A DNA stretch of 64,000 nucleotides from Improbicoccus devescovinae (GCA_036245095.1 BSWA01000001.1:62001-126000); one strand, 5' to 3'; shown: positions 8,829 to 18,073, counted from the stretch's first letter. Notes: generated from the letters alone by a model not told the origin. Numbers and translations are program-made.

Positions 8829-10844
8829 GTGGAAAAATTAAATGATGTACCTTCAGTTCCTGATTCTGAAGATAAATTAGAAAAAAAATCGAGTATTACA
8901 AGCGGGAATGATAATAATAAAAAAAGAGAATTTAAAAATAAAATTATTGATGCTAAGTCGCCTGGACGTCCGGTAAGACGTGTCGCTAAAACTGGCTTTC
9001 TTGATAGGAATATAATTATGAATCAACCGATTAGCTCAGCAGGGCGTTGTATTGTTACCAGTAGGAAAACAGGACCAGAATTAAATAATAATTTAAATAA
9101 TAAAAGAATTGTTAGAAAAGCTGTGTTGCCTGTTCCTATGAATGTTGCACAAATTAGTAATAAATATTTATCTAAAGTACCTAGTATAAAAATAATTTTT
9201 TTGGGCGGTTTGAATCAGATCGGTAGAAATTTGACCGTTTTTGAGTATGAAGAAGATATTATTATTGTCGATTGCGGTATGGCTTTTCCTGATAATGAAA
9301 TGCTCGGCGTCGATTTAGTGATTCCTGATTTTACTTATTTAGAAAAAAATAAACAAAAAATTAAAGCGCTTATAGTTACTCATGGACATGAAGATCATAT
9401 TGGTGCGATTCCGTATTTATTAAAAAGGTTGAATGTGCCGATATATAGCGCTTCTCTTACTATAGGATTGATTGGCTCTAAATTAAAAGAACATAAGTTA
9501 TTTAATTCAGCAAAATTGTATACGATTAGTGTCGGGAATAATATAACTTTGGGGAATTTTAATATTGAGTTTGTTAATATTAATCATTCGATTCCAGATG
9601 CACTGGCATTGGCAATAAAAACCCCAGCTGGAATTATTATTCATACTGGGGATTTTAAAATTGATTATACGCCGGCTTGGGGGGAGCCTATAAATTTAGT
9701 TAGATTTGCAGAATTAGGCAAACAAGGCGTTTTGGCTTTAATGTCAGATTCAACAAATGCTGATCGGCCTGGATATACTGTTACTGAAAAAAATATTAAT
9801 AATTCTTTTGATTTTTTGTTTAAACAGGCCGGAATGCGGCGAATAATTGTCGCGACGTTTGCTTCTAATATAGGCCGGGTGCAGCAAATTATAAATTGTG
9901 CTGTGAAATCTGGAAGAAAAGTTGCATTTTCTGGTCGAAGTATGATAAATTATGTGAGTATCTCACGTGAACTTGGGTACATAACTGTCCCAGATGGCGT
10001 GGTTATTAGTCTGGATGAAATAAATAAATATAAATATGAAGAATTAATTATAATTTCGACTGGAAGCCAGGGTGAGCCAATGTCGGCATTGTTTCGGATG
10101 GCCTATGGGGAACATAAAAAAATTGAGATCGGCTATGATGATTTTATTATAATTTCAGCTAATCCGATTCCTGGCAATGAAAGAATGGTTAATCTTATCA
10201 TAAATGAAATGATGAAATTGGGTTGCGAAGTTATACACGAGTCTATGTATGAAATTCATGTTTCGGGTCATGCTTGTCAAGAGGAATTAAAGCTTATTCA
10301 AACGCTGACAAAACCGAAATTTTTAATACCGGTCCATGGCGAGTGTAAGCATTTGAAAAAACATGCTCAGATTGGCGAAAATTTGGGCATTGATAAATCG
10401 AATATATATATCGGCGAGACCGGTGATATTATCGAGCTTGATAAGTTCAAAATCAAAAAAATAGGAATTGCTCCGGCAGAGACTATAATGGTCGATGGAA
10501 TCGGCGTTGGAGACGTGGGAAGCATAGTTCTAAAAGATAGAAAACATTTGGGCCAAGATGGCTTAATTGTTATGGTCGCGACTCTTAATTTTAAAGAACA
10601 TAAAATAGTCGCAGGACCAGATATTGTTTCTCGCGGATTTGTGTATGTGCGAGAATCTGAAGTTCTTATGACTGAGGCTAAAAAAGCAGCTTATAAATCT
10701 ATTTTTGAGTCTTTTGCTCAGAAAACGTGCGAATGGTCAGCTTTGAAAACTAAGGTTCGCGACGATTTGTATAAATTTTTTCATGATAAAACAAAACGTA
10801 ATCCTGTGATATTGCCTATTATTATGACTCTTAAGGGGGGCTAG
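8829..10844 (+). CDS. rnj: Ribonuclease J (5'-3' exo/endoribonuclease)
   Basis: Metallo-beta-lactamase/beta-CASP nuclease central to RNA decay and processing in Firmicutes. 671 residues starting at GTG 8829, eight bases after GGGAGG. The zinc motif THGHEDH lies at residues 184-190. The beta-CASP motifs follow (STGSQGEPMSALFRMA; HVSGHACQEEL; PVHGE), then the C-terminal dimerisation domain. The usual RNase J is about 555 residues. Here residues 1-115 are an extra basic, N/K/R-rich extension before the conserved core begins at about 119 (IKIIFLGGLNQIG), as seen in some clostridial and actinobacterial homologs. Only one paralog is visible, so rnjA versus rnjB is not decided. Confidence 0.95.
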   Translation: MEKLNDVPSVPDSEDKLEKKSSITSGNDNNKKREFKNKIIDAKSPGRPVRRVAKTGFLDRNIIMNQPISSAGRCIVTSRKTGPELNNNLNNKRIVRKAVLPVPMNVAQISNKYLSKVPSIKIIFLGGLNQIGRNLTVFEYEEDIIIVDCGMAFPDNEMLGVDLVIPDFTYLEKNKQKIKALIVTHGHEDHIGAIPYLLKRLNVPIYSASLTIGLIGSKLKEHKLFNSAKLYTISVGNNITLGNFNIEFVNINHSIPDALALAIKTPAGIIIHTGDFKIDYTPAWGEPINLVRFAELGKQGVLALMSDSTNADRPGYTVTEKNINNSFDFLFKQAGMRRIIVATFASNIGRVQQIINCAVKSGRKVAFSGRSMINYVSISRELGYITVPDGVVISLDEINKYKYEELIIISTGSQGEPMSALFRMAYGEHKKIEIGYDDFIIISANPIPGNERMVNLIINEMMKLGCEVIHESMYEIHVSGHACQEELKLIQTLTKPKFLIPVHGECKHLKKHAQIGENLGIDKSNIYIGETGDIIELDKFKIKKIGIAPAETIMVDGIGVGDVGSIVLKDRKHLGQDGLIVMVATLNFKEHKIVAGPDIVSRGFVYVRESEVLMTEAKKAAYKSIFESFAQKTCEWSALKTKVRDDLYKFFHDKTKRNPVILPIIMTLKGG

Positions 10845-10878
10845 TAATTTTTTGAGATTTATATGATTCTTGTGTGAA

Positions 10879-12120
10879 TTATTGCCTTCGGTAATATGAC
10901 AGTTTTATGCTCAAAACGTTTTGATTTAATGAAATATTATAGCTTATGGATTTGTGAATGTCAAATTTGATTTCAGAATTCGAATTAAAAGTTTCTAATA
11001 TAAAATATATAAAATTAGACATATTCTTTAAAAAATTTTCGATCTCTTTATTATTTTTAAACAAAATGTGTATGCATTCATCATGGGAAGAGGCTATATT
11101 ATTGAGTTTTTTAATAATATTATTTTCAAATATTTTCCAGGATGAGAATTTTACAGCTTCAACATTAAAATAATTATATTTTGAAGAAGTGAAAGTTTTT
11201 AAATTTAAATTATCATTCACACAATCAAAGGACATGATGGCGTGGTCTTTCAGAATTGTCGAATTATCAAGATTAAAATAATCATGATTTCTTAATTTGT
11301 TATTTATATTAGAATCCCAAGTTGAGTCCAAATGATAAAATTTCCCGTCGATTTTAACAGCATTCCAGGCATGTAATTCTGATTTACTGTAGCCTATAAT
11401 TATTTCTGAATTTATACCTACGGAGTTTAGCAATAATTTCATAGCTTTTGCATAGCCCTCGCACACGCATTTTTTTAGTACCAAAGCACCATAAATATTG
11501 GAATCTGTTGTTAATTTTTGTGAATAAGTTCTAATATTATATTTGCATGAATTTATAAATTTATCGTGTATCCATAATTCTCTTTGATATTCTGTTAATT
11601 TTTCTGGAATGTCATTTAAGAAAGAGTCTAGCGCTTGGTTTATTTCTTTTTTAAATTTGTAAATTTCTGTTGGTGAATATTCGGAAAAAATTCTGAGTTT
11701 TTTATATGAATTTGAACTTATAATTTGATAATGCTTTGATAGCCAGAAGATTTCTGGGTGATCATTTTCAAAAGCTCTTAATATTTGGGTTATTTGATCT
11801 GTAGTAGTTCCTATGTTAATATTAATTTCATTTGTGTAATTATTATTTATATTTTTGAAATCCGGGATGTATTCTGCAGTTTTTAGAATTTCATTGTATA
11901 TGTCTTGTAATAATGGATTTTTCAGTGAATTATACCCAAAAATTGGAATAATTTTTTTATATTTTTGTGAGATTTTACCGTGTAAATATTTATCTCTTAT
12001 TTTTTGTTGTTGCAAAAAAATACTGCGTTTGTCTAGAGTCTGCGCAAATATGACAAATGTAGATTTTAGGTTTAAATTGCAAACACATAAAAATAATAAT
12101 ATAATTTTAATTATTTTCAT
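10879..12120 (-). CDS. Secreted transglutaminase-like protein
   Basis: 413 residues with a clear signal peptide (about 1-27, hydrophobic core IILLFLCVCNLNL, ending FAQ). The transglutaminase-like cysteine-protease core is visible with its triad: Cys in KKCVCEGYAKA, His in SELHAWNAV, Asp in YHLDSTWD. In bacteria this fold mostly cleaves or cross-links peptides outside the cytoplasm. The substrate cannot be told from sequence. It has its own consensus promoter on the minus strand and ends facing RNase J. The SD sits in a small hairpin, TTTAGG/CCTAAA (12123-12139). Confidence 0.85.
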   Translation of the reverse strand: MKIIKIILLFLCVCNLNLKSTFVIFAQTLDKRSIFLQQQKIRDKYLHGKISQKYKKIIPIFGYNSLKNPLLQDIYNEILKTAEYIPDFKNINNNYTNEININIGTTTDQITQILRAFENDHPEIFWLSKHYQIISSNSYKKLRIFSEYSPTEIYKFKKEINQALDSFLNDIPEKLTEYQRELWIHDKFINSCKYNIRTYSQKLTTDSNIYGALVLKKCVCEGYAKAMKLLLNSVGINSEIIIGYSKSELHAWNAVKIDGKFYHLDSTWDSNINNKLRNHDYFNLDNSTILKDHAIMSFDCVNDNLNLKTFTSSKYNYFNVEAVKFSSWKIFENNIIKKLNNIASSHDECIHILFKNNKEIENFLKNMSNFIYFILETFNSNSEIKFDIHKSISYNISLNQNVLSIKLSYYRRQ

Positions 12121-12174
12121 TTTTTAGGTTTCTCCTAAATATATAATAAATTTAATCTAATCTATATATTTTAA

Positions 12175-12202
12175 ATTATATCAGCTATAATTAAGTTGTC
12201 AA
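12175..12202 (-). promoter_or_regulatory. sigma-A promoter of the transglutaminase-like gene
   Basis: Minus strand TTGACA (12202-12197), 16-base spacer, TATAAT (12180-12175), about 55 bases before the ATG. Confidence 0.75.
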
Positions 12203-12230
12203 TATTTAAATAAAACAAAATTTTTATCCA

Positions 12231-12268
12231 TAATAATACATAATAATACATAATAATATATAATAAAA
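12231..12268. repeat. 10-bp tandem repeat, about four units
   Basis: TAATAATACA occurs twice, followed by TAATAATATA and a partial TAATAAAA, giving helically phased A/T tracts upstream of the transglutaminase-like gene. The stretch 12203-12682 holds no gene I can support. Confidence 0.7.
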
Positions 12269-12353
12269 TCTAAAAAATATGTGAAATTTTAATAATTTAA
12301 AAATAAAAAACGTGCTAGACTATTCATTATAATTCTTTCGAAACCGTGATATT

Positions 12354-12381
12354 TAGTAATTTGCCCGGATCCAAATTACTA
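12354..12381. other. 10-bp perfect stem-loop in intergenic DNA
   Basis: TAGTAATTTG (12354-12363), loop CCCGGATC, CAAATTACTA (12372-12381). The G+C-rich loop could also pair with GACGGG just downstream. No T-run follows; it may be a structured RNA or an element end. No family recognised. Confidence 0.5.
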
Positions 12382-12682
12382 GGACGGGAACGTAAAAACT
12401 TTTGTGTAAATGGTTTTTTCGGAAGCAAAATTAATATTCAAAAAATATCAGACTTATCCTAAAACTGATTCTTTTTGCAAATTTTATCGTCAATGCGGTG
12501 CTCGAAACTGCGCACCCACAAGCAGTATGGCTACACGTTTCTGTGATCATTTTGTCCTCGAAATTTATAAAAATAATTCAGTTTTAGGGCAAAATCCGGT
12601 GAATAATATTTCTATCGCTCTAATCTGAGCTCGTGCTTTTATAATTAACAGCAAATTTAACAAAAAAATAACACAAATATAA

Positions 12683-12711
12683 TTGACAAATAATTTTCGA
12701 TCTGCTAACAT
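12683..12711 (+). promoter_or_regulatory. Promoter of a disrupted secreted-protein gene
   Basis: TTGACA at 12683-12688, 17-base spacer, TAACAT at 12706-12711. A good SD (AAAGGAG) and ATG 12776 follow. Confidence 0.6.
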
Positions 12712-12775
12712 ATAATTATAAACAAATCTTGTTTCTCGGGAATATAAATATTTTTAATCTAAAGGAGAAATAATT

Positions 12776-12858
12776 ATGTCAACGAAAAAATTTAGCAATT
12801 TTAATGGCTATATTGGCTACATATACTCCAACCAACATATCAGCCAAGACTTTCGCGG
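12776..12858 (+). pseudogene. Signal-peptide remnant of a secreted protein gene
   Basis: ATG 12776 follows an AAAGGAG site. As written the frame gives MSTKKFSNFNGYIG and ends after 36 codons. If the A6 tract at 12785-12790 were A5, the sequence would read as a textbook signal peptide (MSTKNLAILMAILATYTPTN, then ISAKTFA). Coding similarity then stops where the transposase remnant on the other strand begins. The likely story is a secreted-protein gene cut off from its body by an insertion; the decayed OTU-like body at 13966-14911 is a candidate for the missing part. Inference. Confidence 0.5.
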
Positions 12859-13342
12859 TTCCTTGAAATCCGGTATCAATCAGTAATTTTATTTTGCTGT
12901 TTATCTTGAGTTTAGATTCTTTAAAAAGTCTGAAATCATGTTTTCTGCCATTTGCAAAATCAGTGCAAATAACCGTTCTATCTTTTTTGTTCACAACTAA
13001 TTGAGTCTTTAATGTATGCCGTTGTTTCTTGCCAAAATAATATTTCTTTTGTTTGTTTTTTCTGTTTTTAATTTTTTGCCCATTCTTTTTTCTGTTTTTT
13101 TTGGCCGTTCGGTTGGAGTTTCAGAAGCATCAATTAAAATTACTTCATATTCTACGTTACTTTTTTGAAGCGCTTTTCGACCAGGAAGCGCGAAAGTTCC
13201 ATTCTTTACAAGTATGTCCTCCACCCACTTAATAATTTTGTATGCAGAAGATTCTGATATTCCGCAGCTTGCGCCGATATGAAAATAGGTTCTGGGCTCA
13301 AAGCGAATTTTAAGTATATTTGTCTGCCTGAAGTTTATACAT
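12859..13342 (-). pseudogene. IS5-type (DDE_Tnp_4) transposase fragment
   Basis: Read on the minus strand: RTYFHIGASCGISESSAYKI, then WVEDILVKNGTFALPGRKAL, then LIDASETPTERPKK, then (other frame) RHTLKTQLVVNKKDRT and GRKHDFRLFKES, ending at LIDTGFQG. The helix-turn-helix N-terminus and the last third carrying the catalytic Glu are absent, so it is a remnant. The frame break falls in an A8 tract (13095-13102), at the same codon position as in the complete IS at 27695-28593. No terminal inverted repeats are visible. Confidence 0.85.
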
Positions 13343-13343
13343 T

Positions 13344-13605
13344 TTATAATAATTTCCTTGCATTACTAAAGAATTGTCGAAAACCAAACTTCGGTTTCTT
13401 CTCTGCGCTTGTGAGGTCGTAGCAGAGCCAACGTGCATAATGCCTGGAGATATGCTTTCGGAGAATATGCCGCCTTATAATAATTTCCTTGCATTACTAA
13501 AGAATTGTCGAAAACCAAACTTCGGTTTCTTCTCTGCGCTTGTGAGGTCGTAGCAGAGCCAACGTGCATAATGCCTGGGGATATGCTTTCGGAGAATATG
13601 ACGCC
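13344..13605. repeat. 131-bp sequence in perfect tandem, two copies
   Basis: 13344-13474 and 13475-13605 are almost identical; only a G/A change near the end and CC/AC differ. Each begins TTATAATAATTTCCTTGC and ends GGAGAATATG plus CGCC. The near-identity implies a recent duplication. 131 is not a multiple of 3, so it is not a coding repeat as it stands. On the minus strand each copy encodes LCTLALLRPHKRREETEV, ending at a stop; I do not recognise it. Confidence 0.85.
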
Positions 13606-13965
13606 TTAATAAATAACGTGTGTACCTTTGCCTGAAGAGCTTGATTCATAACCATGACATAAATTACAAAAGCATGGAGATTTACGGCATCCAAATTTCG
13701 AACCTATAACATAAATCTCTCGAAAGCATGCGAATTCAAGGCGTTTAATTTTAACGTTTATTGCCCAGCTGTGGACCAGGGTTCAATAAATTATGACAAG
13801 AAATCTGAATCACTATCATTGCCTTCATTGACGTCGGTGACCCGCAAGTCAGTTCCGGAGTCGGTTTCACTTAATCCATTTCCGGAGGCGATGAAACTCA
13901 GGGCTGTTACTGAATTACCAGAAGCATAGGTTTGGGCTCGCAGAGATTCAATTTCAGGTCCACTA
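13606..13965. other. Remnant DNA between the 131-bp repeats and the OTU-like pseudogene
   Basis: No supported gene. A minus-strand frame (13791-14027) is open for 78 codons but has no SD and overlaps the plus-strand pseudogene, so I do not call it. The base composition is richer in G+C than the surroundings, like the neighbouring accessory genes. Confidence 0.5.
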
Positions 13966-14911
13966 ATGGCGGCTCTTGTCTCGATGTCTACTGATGATTG
14001 TCTGGGCAATGATTGTCTCGCGGGCATGAAGTTATTGCTTCCTCAGCTCATATTAGGATTCGCGCTCGCATCCACATACGCGTGCACAGAAACATATATT
14101 CAGGAGTCTAAGGTTCCTCGCTTTAGGACCCCGTATTGTTCGTACGTAAATAAGCAGAAAAACGATGTGCCGCTTAACCCTCGCATAATTAAAGTCAAGA
14201 ACGACTATTATGCTCTGTCTGGTGGGTGCTATGGATGTCGTTGTTATCATTTTGCCTTTGCCTATATATGTGAAAATCATTAAATAATGCTAGTAGATTC
14301 ATTGGGAACAACGATCAGACCAATAACTCCGAAAGACATAGTTGATTCTCGACTATCATCCTACACCGTACGAACGTCGTTGTATGTTAAGATGCCAGCA
14401 GCTCCACCAAGTGATGAGGGTTTTTTTCGCTAGCTCTGGAAAACAATATTTGAAATATTGTAGCGATCCCCAGGTGGCTTCTGTTGCATTTGAGCCGTTT
14501 CCTGACAACCTAACCGACGATCAGAAAAAAACCGCAAAAGAATCGTGTTTAGCCCGAACAGCATATTTAGATCATACTCCCGGTTTTGGTTATGTCATGC
14601 CATTTGTCAAGTGGGCGCTAATACAAACTGTGCGCGATGGAATAAGTTTATCTTGCGAATTCCCTGAAATTTACTGGCTTGAATATGCGCTGCTGAACCC
14701 AGAATTAAATGAACAAGCTAAAAAAAGACTTATTGCGTTTACAGCGCTTCTACATGCTGGACAACAAGCTATGTTGCATAGCCAACCAATAGAACGCCCA
14801 AACGTAGAATCTCAACTTGGCGAGCAGACCGTTTCAGTTAAAGAAATTGTAGACATGTTGCGAACCCTATTTTCAATACTTTTTATGAGAAAATTTGATA
14901 TTTTTTTATAA
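13966..14911 (+). pseudogene. Decayed paralog of the OTU-like membrane protein
   Basis: Aligns by eye with residues about 330-640 of the 15197 protein. STYACTETY matches SPYACLTNN. YYALSGGCYGCRCYHFAF matches the His-motif region YRLSGICVGCQGNHYAYF. VDSLGTTIRPITPKDIVDSR matches VNSLPASIAPSTEQAIIDAR. PGFGYVMPFVKWAL matches PNLGCLIPLFKWGF. It has an in-frame TAA at 14281-14283 and a frameshift at the T7 tract 14421-14427; T6 would restore FFASSGKQYLKY. The N-terminal part with the catalytic Cys and the C-terminal part are missing, so it is non-functional unless expressed as fragments. Confidence 0.8.
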
Positions 14912-15196
14912 TCTCCCAAGGCTGAGGACATCAGGAACCGAGAAACTCAAACATACTTAATATAATTATAATAAAGGAATTACAACCCATACTTCAGTGC
15001 ACGATTTTAAAATGCATAAAACTAATATAATTTTATATTTTTTTATATTTTATATTTTTATTCAAATACTAGTAGACTTATTTTATTTATTATGATAAAA
15101 TACAAAAACTCAAGGTATTCCTCATCCTAGAATTAATCCTGACGATGCTTGCATATAAGTTTTATCTAAAACTCAACAAAAGGAGAACGTTAATAT
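14912..15196. other. AT-rich leader of the OTU-like gene
   Basis: No gene. It holds the promoter at 15073-15101 and the AAAGGAG ribosome-binding site just before 15197. The region upstream of 15060 shows nothing identifiable. Confidence 0.6.
15073..15101 (+). promoter_or_regulatory. Promoter of the OTU-like gene
   Basis: TAGACT (15073-15078), 17-base spacer, TAAAAT (15096-15101), about 95 bases before the ATG. The -35 box is weaker than at the other accessory genes. Confidence 0.5.
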
Positions 15197-17569
15197 ATGA
15201 AATCTAAATACATAATAAAAACTCTTGCTATAATTGCAGCGATATCCAACACACAAGCCGTCCGATTACTAGCAAATGCGCGGAATCCTAAAATCAATCC
15301 TGATATACAGATGTCCGAAGAAATTAAGCCCAATCCGATAATCGCGGGGCCAATGGGTATGAAAGCAAAGTCTAATCTTGAAGAAACTGGTCTAAATCCC
15401 GATGAAACAGGCTTGAATTCTAATCCAAACAGCGATGAATTCAATTTACTCCTCACGCAACCTAAGCCCAAAAATAACAGGAAATTATTATATTCTGTGG
15501 CTGCTGTTAGTGGCGTCGGCGCACTGATAGCTCTTGTTGGGGCTCTTGCTACAAAGTTTATTCATACCCAAAGAACCACAAAGCCTCAAATTACACCAAA
15601 TCCGGTGACGACAAATACAGCGAATAAGCCAGTGACAGAAGCTCAGGGATCTGAGGGGAGCACAACAGAAACGCCTGTAGCACCACGAACCCAAGCGGAA
15701 GCGCCAGCTGAAAGAACTAAAAGCGAACAAACAAAAGAAGATCCCACCACCATATCAATTCCTATGAGCCCAAAAGCGCCTACCCGAGTTCAGCAAACAG
15801 CAGAGGAGCTCAGTGACTTGGAGAAGAAGTGTTACGATATTATTAGAGATAAAGACATCGCAAAACAAGCCACACGAATTTTCAATGAAGAGGAAATAGA
15901 GAGAACTCGTGATAAACTAGTATGCACAACCAACGGCAACTGTTTTTGCTATTTTATTGCTATGAGCCAACTGCTTAATGGTTGTCTCTCAGCTATGAAA
16001 TGCATTCTTACTCAGAATGATACTTTAAATGACGCTGTGAATACATTAACAAATGACAATAAAACTAAAACAAATGCAATAATTGCCCGCGCTTTTCTTG
16101 TTGCTTTAACAGAATACAAACTTGGTCTCATATCCAAAATTGATGAAAACAGGTATCAGAATATCTGGATTAATGAAAAAGGAACCCACGATGGCTGGGG
16201 GGATCCGGGTGAGGTGGTTAATGTCACACATGTTTTGCATCCGCCATTTCTGTCTTTCGGCGGTATCTCCCCATATGCGTGTTTAACAAATAATTTTAAC
16301 TACATTAATTTCCAGGAAGCTAACCCATCATTCTTTTGTCATGAACAATCCTGGGAAGGACAGATGTGGCCCCACCCTCACTCCATAGAAACACCAGGAC
16401 CAACGTATCGACTGTCTGGCATATGCGTTGGATGTCAGGGGAATCATTACGCTTATTTTCACCGCAACGAGAATGGGGATTGGATGAAAGTGAATTCGTT
16501 ACCCGCCAGCATCGCCCCATCAACTGAGCAAGCTATAATTGATGCCCGTATTTATGGGAGAACCAAAAGAGTTGCGATATATGAAAAGATTCCTGACCCG
16601 CCGCCAACAACTGAGAGCATTTTTTTCACTGATCCGGAACGACAATACCGTAAATATAGTAAAGATGAGAAGCTTAATTCTGTTGCTTGGGGTAAATTTT
16701 GCCCACCATCCGATGACCAAATCGAAAGAGTTAAAGCCGAAAGAAATGAGAGGATAAAAGTTTTAGATACCATTCCCAACTTGGGTTGCTTAATCCCTTT
16801 GTTCAAGTGGGGATTCTCCTGGCTTTTGGGCAAACCTAATGGTTTAAGTTCTAAAATACCATCGAATTCAGATTTGGAACGACTATTGCTCAAACCCAGC
16901 AATAATGAAAAGGATAAACAAAGGCTTGTCGCGTTAGCGGCCTTTATGCGGAATACCCAAGATGCTCTGATGAATAATAGGCCATTGCAATCTGTTGATG
17001 GCGAGCACCTATTGTCAGAGCTTAAAGATGATATTGAATATAATTTAAAACAATTTATACTTCTGAGTGGTAATGACACCAGTGAAGATCCCTACATGTT
17101 CTACAATTTAACAACTATAGACGAACTTTGCCAAGCAATAAAAGATAATGCAATCAAACACAATACAGCTAACCCTAGCCCAAATGTGCCACCCGTTGAC
17201 CGGAGATCTTTTTTGTTTTTCTGGGCGACATCCACATTTGGCCCACTAAAAATTGAGTTAAAAGATGCCCATGACAAGTTAGAAACCAGATACAGCCTCG
17301 AAGGGGTTATAGTTCTCCAAGAAGATGGAACGTATAATTATATTCCTCGCGAGGAAATAGGTAATAGTAACTATTCAACCGCTCCATCCAAATATAAGGG
17401 CTCTAAATTTTATAACATTTATGAAAAAAAAAACTTAGAAGCCTGGGAACAAGCCACCGTAGAAGATATCCTTAAAATATTAGACAAATATCCCAAATTC
17501 CGTGATATACTTATAGACAACTATCCACCGTATGCGGATGCCATCCGGAAATATAAACCCAACCAATAA
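15197..17569 (+). CDS. Membrane-anchored OTU-like cysteine protease (candidate deubiquitinase)
   Basis: 790 residues. A signal-like segment spans about 6-21 (IIKTLAIIAAISNTQA), a second helix about 97-121 (KLLYSVAAVSGVGALIALVG), then a T/P/E-rich linker to about 205. The next domain shows three marks of OTU-family proteases: TTNGNCFCYFIA at 244-255 (OTU proteins typically have DGNCLFRA, with the Cys nucleophile), WGDPGEV at 334-340 (OTU: WGG..E) and GNHYAYF at 415-421 (the HY catalytic-His motif). The first motif residue is N, not the usual D. OTU enzymes cleave ubiquitin chains, which bacteria lack, so a eukaryotic host target is implied; this is inference. A decayed paralog lies upstream. 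Residues about 480-790 are unrecognised. Confidence 0.75.
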   Translation: MKSKYIIKTLAIIAAISNTQAVRLLANARNPKINPDIQMSEEIKPNPIIAGPMGMKAKSNLEETGLNPDETGLNSNPNSDEFNLLLTQPKPKNNRKLLYSVAAVSGVGALIALVGALATKFIHTQRTTKPQITPNPVTTNTANKPVTEAQGSEGSTTETPVAPRTQAEAPAERTKSEQTKEDPTTISIPMSPKAPTRVQQTAEELSDLEKKCYDIIRDKDIAKQATRIFNEEEIERTRDKLVCTTNGNCFCYFIAMSQLLNGCLSAMKCILTQNDTLNDAVNTLTNDNKTKTNAIIARAFLVALTEYKLGLISKIDENRYQNIWINEKGTHDGWGDPGEVVNVTHVLHPPFLSFGGISPYACLTNNFNYINFQEANPSFFCHEQSWEGQMWPHPHSIETPGPTYRLSGICVGCQGNHYAYFHRNENGDWMKVNSLPASIAPSTEQAIIDARIYGRTKRVAIYEKIPDPPPTTESIFFTDPERQYRKYSKDEKLNSVAWGKFCPPSDDQIERVKAERNERIKVLDTIPNLGCLIPLFKWGFSWLLGKPNGLSSKIPSNSDLERLLLKPSNNEKDKQRLVALAAFMRNTQDALMNNRPLQSVDGEHLLSELKDDIEYNLKQFILLSGNDTSEDPYMFYNLTTIDELCQAIKDNAIKHNTANPSPNVPPVDRRSFLFFWATSTFGPLKIELKDAHDKLETRYSLEGVIVLQEDGTYNYIPREEIGNSNYSTAPSKYKGSKFYNIYEKKNLEAWEQATVEDILKILDKYPKFRDILIDNYPPYADAIRKYKPNQ

Positions 17570-17607
17570 ATAATTTTATTAAAATTAAATTAATTTCAAT
17601 TTAAATA

Positions 17608-17741
17608 ATTTAGAAAGTGTCTACACAAGAATCCGCAACCATTAGAAAAAGTACTCGGGATTGCACCTCGAAAAGAAATAGTATTTAAGTCGATTCTATT
17701 TATTTTAAGAATACTAAATTTTGTGTAGACACTATTTAGAA
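17608..17741. mobile_element. 118-bp MITE with 13-bp terminal inverted repeats and 8-bp target duplication
   Basis: AGTGTCTACACAA (17616-17628) and its exact reverse complement TTGTGTAGACACT (17721-17733) bound a 118-bp non-coding body. The flanks ATTTAGAA (17608-17615) and ATTTAGAA (17734-17741) are a perfect 8-bp direct repeat, as left by transposition. No transposase inside. Families making 8-bp duplications include IS256, ISL3 and IS1595; which one mobilises this element cannot be told. Confidence 0.85.
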
Positions 17742-17880
17742 TTTCGATGAGTCTATTTGTTAAAATTATATTAAATTTAAAATTTTGATTTTAACCTATT
17801 GATATCTTCATAATTAATTAGTATATTACCAGTTATGTTGTAATTTTTATTAAGATATTAGTATATATTTTAATAAGTCT

Positions 17881-17957
17881 CGAGGTGTGGCTCAGCTTGG
17901 TAGAGCGCTTGGTTTGGGACCAAGATGTCGCAGGTTCAAATCCTGTCACCTCGACCA
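17881..17957 (+). tRNA. tRNA-Pro (TGG)
   Basis: Acceptor CGAGGTG/CACCTCG, anticodon stem CTTGG/CCAAG with loop TTTGGGA (anticodon TGG), CCA encoded. Its body matches the tRNA-Pro(CGG) at 58486 except in the anticodon arm. Confidence 0.97.
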
Positions 17958-18073
17958 TTGTAGTTTAAATTACGCGAACAAAAGCTTGAAATCGAAATAT
18001 TTTCAACCCAACTCCGATTTTGAAATGTTCTTTTCTTTGTGATTTATAAATATAACTCGATATAAGCCTTATT

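Noticed and set aside
12410..12628. 72-codon plus-strand frame
   Set aside because: No SD and no recognisable domain; only a ten-residue relic is shared with another eroded site.
12231..13605. CRISPR array
   Set aside because: The repeats here are a 10-bp minisatellite and a two-copy 131-bp duplication; there are no spacer-separated repeats and no cas genes.
13791..14027. 78-codon minus-strand frame in the accessory island
   Set aside because: No SD, and it overlaps the plus-strand relic that aligns with the OTU-like protein.
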